Origin: Zeaxanthinibacter sp. PT1
GTDB lineage: Bacteria; Bacteroidota; Bacteroidia; Flavobacteriales; Flavobacteriaceae
Assembly (NCBI RefSeq): GCF_028464225.1
Contig: NZ_JAQPCN010000006.1
Location: forward strand, 62,001 to 126,000
DNA length: 64,000 bases
Direction: 5' to 3'
Shown here: positions 60,470 to 64,000 of the stretch, in pieces
How positions within the stretch are numbered: the stretch's first letter is position 1
Layout: each line of letters begins with the position of its first letter
The notes under the pieces: model-generated
What the model was told of the DNA's origin: nothing
The model's input: the letters and a program-made list of their open reading frames with translations, nothing else
Databases searched by the model: none
Position numbers and translations under genes: made by a program

Positions 60470-62290
60470 ATGACAGTTGTCATTGCCTGCCTTCGGAAAT
60501 TGATAAAATCGAATTTGAATTACTTAAAGTTTAAAAGTGGTGCACAAATTGACTATTTTTATAGGTATATTCCTAGATCGGTTAGAGACTTGTCAACAGA
60601 AGTTGCTCTAAAATCTTTATTTGAAGAAATAGTGCGAAATAAAATATCTACAAATCCCGGTTTTGAAAGTAACCCGATGAAGGTGGAGGCCACAGCCGAT
60701 AGCTTGAAAACGGATATTCTCGATAATGTTCCTGCTGCTATTTATACCTGCGATACCGAGGGACGAGTGACCTATTTTAACAATGCTGCAGCCGAACTCT
60801 GGGGCAGAAAACCAGAATTGAATAAGGATTTATGGTGTGGATCCTGGAAAATATTCACTACAGATGGGGATCCACTGCCGCTCGACGACTGCCCCATGGC
60901 CGTTGTACTGAAAAATAAGACTGCTATTCCCGCGCAGGAAATTGTTGTAGAAAGACCGGATGGTAAGAGGCGAATTGTAATGGTTCATCCAAAATTGCTC
61001 TACGATGCTGCGGGTAATGCAATGGGTGCTATAAATATGCTACAGGATATCTCTGAGAAGAAAAAGCAGGAAGTTGCTCTTAAACTCAGTGAAAATAATT
61101 ATCGAAAGCTCGCAGAATACCTGGAAAAGAAGGTGGAAGAACGCACCACCCACTTAAAGCAAAGTGAGCAACGCTACCATCGCATGGTAGAAGAGGTTCA
61201 GGACTACGCAATAATCCTTTTAGACCCAGATGGAAATATACTGAACTGGAATAAAGGAGCAGAAAAGATCAAGGGATATACGGAAGAAGAAATCATAGGT
61301 AAAAACTTCCATATTTTTTACCGGGAAGAAGACTGTAAAAACTTGCTTCCTGAAAAATTAATAGCAGGAGCCATTGCAAATGGTCGATCAATGCACGAAG
61401 GATGGCGGGTAAAAAAAGATGGCACCAAATTCTGGGGGAGTATTGTTATTACAGCCCTACATGATGATGAGGGGCAGATCCTTGGATTTTCTAAGGTTAC
61501 CCGGGACCTCACCGAACGCAAGCTTGCAGAAGATCAAAAAGAAAAGTATGCCCGCGATATTGAGGTAAGAAACATACAGTTAGAAGAATATGCCCATATA
61601 GCCTCCCACGATTTGCAGGAGCCCCTGAGAAAAGTTCAGGTTTTTAGTGACCTGGTCAAGAGCAACCTGGATAATAAAGAGAAAGCCATCATCTATCTGG
61701 ACAGGATGCGCAATTCTGCCCAGCGTATGGTTACCCTGATCAAGGACGTACTAAAATATTCCAAGGTATCCGATTTTGATGAGTTCTTTACCTCCGTAAA
61801 CCTTAACGAGGTCTTCGAAAACGTTAAAGAAGATTTTAATCTCTTACTAGAGGAAAAACAAGTAAAACTAACGACTACAGAATTACCGACGATAGAGGGA
61901 ATACCTGTACAGCTACATCAGTTATTATCCAACCTATTGGGAAACGCCATCAAATTTTCCGCAGACAGCCCTGAGATACACATTTTCGCTTCAGATGTCG
62001 ACATGGCAGAACTAAAGGAATTCGAGGAACTCGATCCGACCAAGTCCTATATCAAACTAATAGTATCTGATAAAGGAGTGGGGTTTGAACCGCAATATGC
62101 AGATGCCATATTCACCATGTTTAAAAGATTAAGAAGCGATGCACAGGGAAATGGTATAGGCCTTACGCTCTGTAAAAAGATCGTGGAGAACCATGAAGGA
62201 AAAATAATTGTCGAAAGTCGACCCGGAGTTGGTACTACCTTTACCATTTACCTGCCTAAAAAATATTCAGGTAAGCGCATTAAAAAATAA
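60470..62290 (+). CDS. Orphan PAS-domain sensor histidine kinase
   Basis: A 606-residue cytoplasmic kinase without transmembrane helices. Two PAS domains are visible: about 80-195 (VPAAIYTCDTEGRVTYFNNAAAELWG) and about 238-352 (VQDYAIILLDPDGNILNWNKGAEKIKGY, with GFSKVTRDLTERK at its end), joined by a coiled coil (about 195-235). The HisKA helix carries phospho-acceptor His380 in ASHDLQEPLRKV. The ATPase domain has the N box LLSNLLGNAIKFS, G1 VSDKGVGFEP and G2 GNGIGLTLCKKI. No response regulator gene is adjacent. The first 69 residues show no domain similarity and are AT-rich in DNA, so translation may start at the ATG at 60677. Confidence 0.9.
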   Translation: MTVVIACLRKLIKSNLNYLKFKSGAQIDYFYRYIPRSVRDLSTEVALKSLFEEIVRNKISTNPGFESNPMKVEATADSLKTDILDNVPAAIYTCDTEGRVTYFNNAAAELWGRKPELNKDLWCGSWKIFTTDGDPLPLDDCPMAVVLKNKTAIPAQEIVVERPDGKRRIVMVHPKLLYDAAGNAMGAINMLQDISEKKKQEVALKLSENNYRKLAEYLEKKVEERTTHLKQSEQRYHRMVEEVQDYAIILLDPDGNILNWNKGAEKIKGYTEEEIIGKNFHIFYREEDCKNLLPEKLIAGAIANGRSMHEGWRVKKDGTKFWGSIVITALHDDEGQILGFSKVTRDLTERKLAEDQKEKYARDIEVRNIQLEEYAHIASHDLQEPLRKVQVFSDLVKSNLDNKEKAIIYLDRMRNSAQRMVTLIKDVLKYSKVSDFDEFFTSVNLNEVFENVKEDFNLLLEEKQVKLTTTELPTIEGIPVQLHQLLSNLLGNAIKFSADSPEIHIFASDVDMAELKEFEELDPTKSYIKLIVSDKGVGFEPQYADAIFTMFKRLRSDAQGNGIGLTLCKKIVENHEGKIIVESRPGVGTTFTIYLPKKYSGKRIKK

Positions 62291-62418
62291 ATTCTCACCG
62301 GAGACTTATGCTGCAGAATAACAATTGCAAATGTTCCTACACAAACTTAAGCTCCGATGAGAATTCTGATATTTTAATAACCGTCCCCGGCCTAATTGCA
62401 ATTTCGGTCAGGTCATTA

Positions 62419-63813
62419 TTATTTGCCTATAGTAATTGCCTTCACGTTCACAAATTCTTTCATCCCAAAACCACCGTGTTCCCGGCCAAAGCCTGAATTT
62501 TTCACCCCTCCAAAGGGCATAGAAGGCTCTGCCAGGCCGAAAGTATTGATAAAGATCATCCCGGTGTCAAAATAGTTTTCAGCAAGCCTCGTGGCCTTAT
62601 CAACATCTTTGGAAAAGATTCCTCCACCCAGGCCAAACCTGCTATCGTTTGCAATTTGCATGGCTTCTTCTGCATCGGCTGCATGGATCAGTGAAGCCAC
62701 AGGACCGAACAACTCGTCATCGTAAGCGGGTTGACCGGCTTTAACATTTGCAAGAACGGTTGCCGGGTAGAAGAACCCTGTTCCATCAGGAATAGAACCT
62801 CCGCATAGAATTTGCGCTCCATGAGCCACACTTTTTTGAACTTGATCATGTAGGGTTTCTCTCAGATCTTCCCTTGCGATGGGACCGAGATCAGTTTCAT
62901 CCAGGGTAGGGTCCCCCAATTTAAGAGCCTCCATGGCCTCCACGAAAGCTGATTTAAATCTCTCGTAAACGGCATCCACCACAATAAATCTTTTGGCCGC
63001 AATACAGGTTTCCCCGTTATTATAGATCCGACCTTTTACACACATTTCTACTGCCAGGTCGAGGTCGGCATCCTCCAGTACGATATAGGCATCGTTACTA
63101 CCCAGCTCCAATACAGTCTTCTTTAATTCGGCCCCTGCCTTCTGACCGATATCTTTACCGGCTGCAGAACTTCCTGTCAAGGTAACACCCCTTACATGAT
63201 CATTCTTGATGACAGCATCTGACTGTTCGTGCGATATAACCAGGCAACTAAAAAGATTTTCAGGTAAACCCGCTTCTCTAAAAATCTTTTCCAAAAGCTT
63301 TCCTGTCCCCGTTACATTTGAAGCATGTTTCAACAGAATTCCATTACCGGCCATTAGGTTGGCGATAGCATAGCGCACCACCTGGTAAGAGGGATAGTTC
63401 CATGGCTGAATTCCGTATATTACGCCGATAGGAGAATAAGTAATTATTCCTTTTCCACCATCAGATAAGGTCCTTTCTTCATTTTTAAGCTCCTCGGGAC
63501 CATGTTCAGCTGTATAATTGCATATAGCTGCACATAAGTCGACTTCCTGTCTACTTTGCACCAGGAGTTTACCCATTTCAGCTGTCATTAATTCCGCCAA
63601 TTCTTTCCTGTTCTCTTTAAGACCCTCTCCGATAGCCTTGATCTTCTTGGCCCTGTCGTTTAAAGAAACATGCCTCCATTTACTAAATGCCTGTTGGCAT
63701 GATTCTATGACTTTTTCCACTTTACTGTCCGAGAAATACTCGTACTGTTCCATCTCCTGTCCATTGACCGGGTTAATCGTAGTTATTCTTTTATCTTTTG
63801 TTGCTGTGTCCAT
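62419..63813 (-). CDS. NAD(P)-dependent succinate-semialdehyde dehydrogenase family protein
   Basis: A 464-residue aldehyde dehydrogenase. The catalytic Cys is in NNGETCIAAKR and the general-base Glu in VLELGSNDAYIVLEDADLD; the cofactor loop is TLTGSSAAGKDIG. The pattern around the Cys and IQPWNYPSYQVVRYAIANLMAGN fit succinate-semialdehyde dehydrogenases of the GabD/YneI type, which oxidise succinate semialdehyde to succinate. No GABA transaminase or permease is next to it, so the true substrate may be another aldehyde. It lies 38 bases downstream of an SDR gene on the same strand and may form an aldehyde/alcohol-metabolism unit with it. Confidence 0.88.
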   Translation of the reverse strand: MDTATKDKRITTINPVNGQEMEQYEYFSDSKVEKVIESCQQAFSKWRHVSLNDRAKKIKAIGEGLKENRKELAELMTAEMGKLLVQSRQEVDLCAAICNYTAEHGPEELKNEERTLSDGGKGIITYSPIGVIYGIQPWNYPSYQVVRYAIANLMAGNGILLKHASNVTGTGKLLEKIFREAGLPENLFSCLVISHEQSDAVIKNDHVRGVTLTGSSAAGKDIGQKAGAELKKTVLELGSNDAYIVLEDADLDLAVEMCVKGRIYNNGETCIAAKRFIVVDAVYERFKSAFVEAMEALKLGDPTLDETDLGPIAREDLRETLHDQVQKSVAHGAQILCGGSIPDGTGFFYPATVLANVKAGQPAYDDELFGPVASLIHAADAEEAMQIANDSRFGLGGGIFSKDVDKATRLAENYFDTGMIFINTFGLAEPSMPFGGVKNSGFGREHGGFGMKEFVNVKAITIGK

Positions 63814-63850
63814 TTATATTAACTAATAATGTTTTTAAATTAATTGAATG

Positions 63851-64000
63851 TTACTGTTGCTCGCTGGGCATTACATAAACGTCATTTATATTTACCCGTT
63901 TAGGCTGGGTCAGGGCGTAGATTATGGCATCAGCAATATCTTCTGCCTCCAGTGTCGTCATTTCCTGCATAGCCGACAGTTTTTCCAGGATATCTTCATC
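63851..64000 (-). CDS. SDR-family oxidoreductase, C-terminal fragment (5' end outside window)
   Basis: The last 49 codons of a minus-strand gene are visible, ending at the TAA complementary to 63851-63853. The translation carries LEAEDIADAIIYALTQPKRV followed by NINDVYVMPSEQQ, the C-terminus of a classical NADP-dependent short-chain dehydrogenase of the YdfG type (serine or 3-hydroxy acid dehydrogenase-like). The rest lies beyond the window edge. It is upstream of the aldehyde dehydrogenase on the same strand. Confidence 0.82.
   Translation of the reverse strand, partial: DEDILEKLSAMQEMTTLEAEDIADAIIYALTQPKRVNINDVYVMPSEQQ

Overview
The window is chromosomal DNA from a member of the Bacteroidota, almost certainly a marine-type Flavobacteriaceae. 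The support is two SusC/SusD outer-membrane transporter pairs, the gliding and type IX secretion genes gldJ and porV, Bacteroidota lipoprotein signals, repeated promoter boxes of the TAnnTTTG type instead of E. coli -10 boxes, and near absence of Shine-Dalgarno sequences. Moderate GC and tight packing on both strands fit this. I see no prophage, insertion sequence, CRISPR array or rRNA operon. One tRNA gene is present.

Layout. 1-15.5 kb (+) is an envelope and nutrient-uptake region: a truncated SusC, its SusD and a small surface lipoprotein; then a lipoprotein with two sets of seven calcium-loop repeats around an ASPIC/UnbV domain, a coupled secreted protein of unknown function and an arylsulfotransferase-like lipoprotein; then a second complete SusC/SusD pair behind a 550-base leader carrying repeated ATAGT/ACTAT boxes. 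15.7-29.6 kb is housekeeping: rlmB, rhomboid protease, rarA, a minus-strand run from radC down to three envelope proteins of unknown role, mpl, a cupin/SDR pair, obg and a fused hpt-adk gene. 29.7-38.5 kb holds purKE, an M3 peptidase, a rhodanese lipoprotein divergent from an ECF sigma factor with a tiny zinc-finger partner, a UbiA-like membrane protein and gcvP. 38.7-47.7 kb holds a KASIII/methyltransferase/glycosyltransferase operon, a PafA-type phosphatase, an Mla-type ABC pair, a DUF389 protein, manC and a SprT-like protein. 47.8-57.6 kb runs through an SDR, an M28 peptidase, PDH E2 and E1alpha, cdd and porV on the minus strand, then gldJ and murF on the plus strand. 57.6-64 kb holds a 147/148-base tandem repeat next to tRNA-Val, two small membrane proteins, an SDR, an orphan PAS histidine kinase, an aldehyde dehydrogenase and the tail of another SDR.

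The most notable signals are: promoter -7 boxes that end 3-5 bases before the start codon in at least six genes, implying leaderless mRNAs; seven convergent gene pairs whose stop codons overlap or abut; the hpt-adk fusion, whose promoter position forces a TTG start; the gap between gldJ and porV where porU would be expected; the KASIII/methyltransferase/GT2 operon; the ECF sigma/ZAS pair behind a palindromic divergent promoter; and the repeat array beside tRNA-Val.
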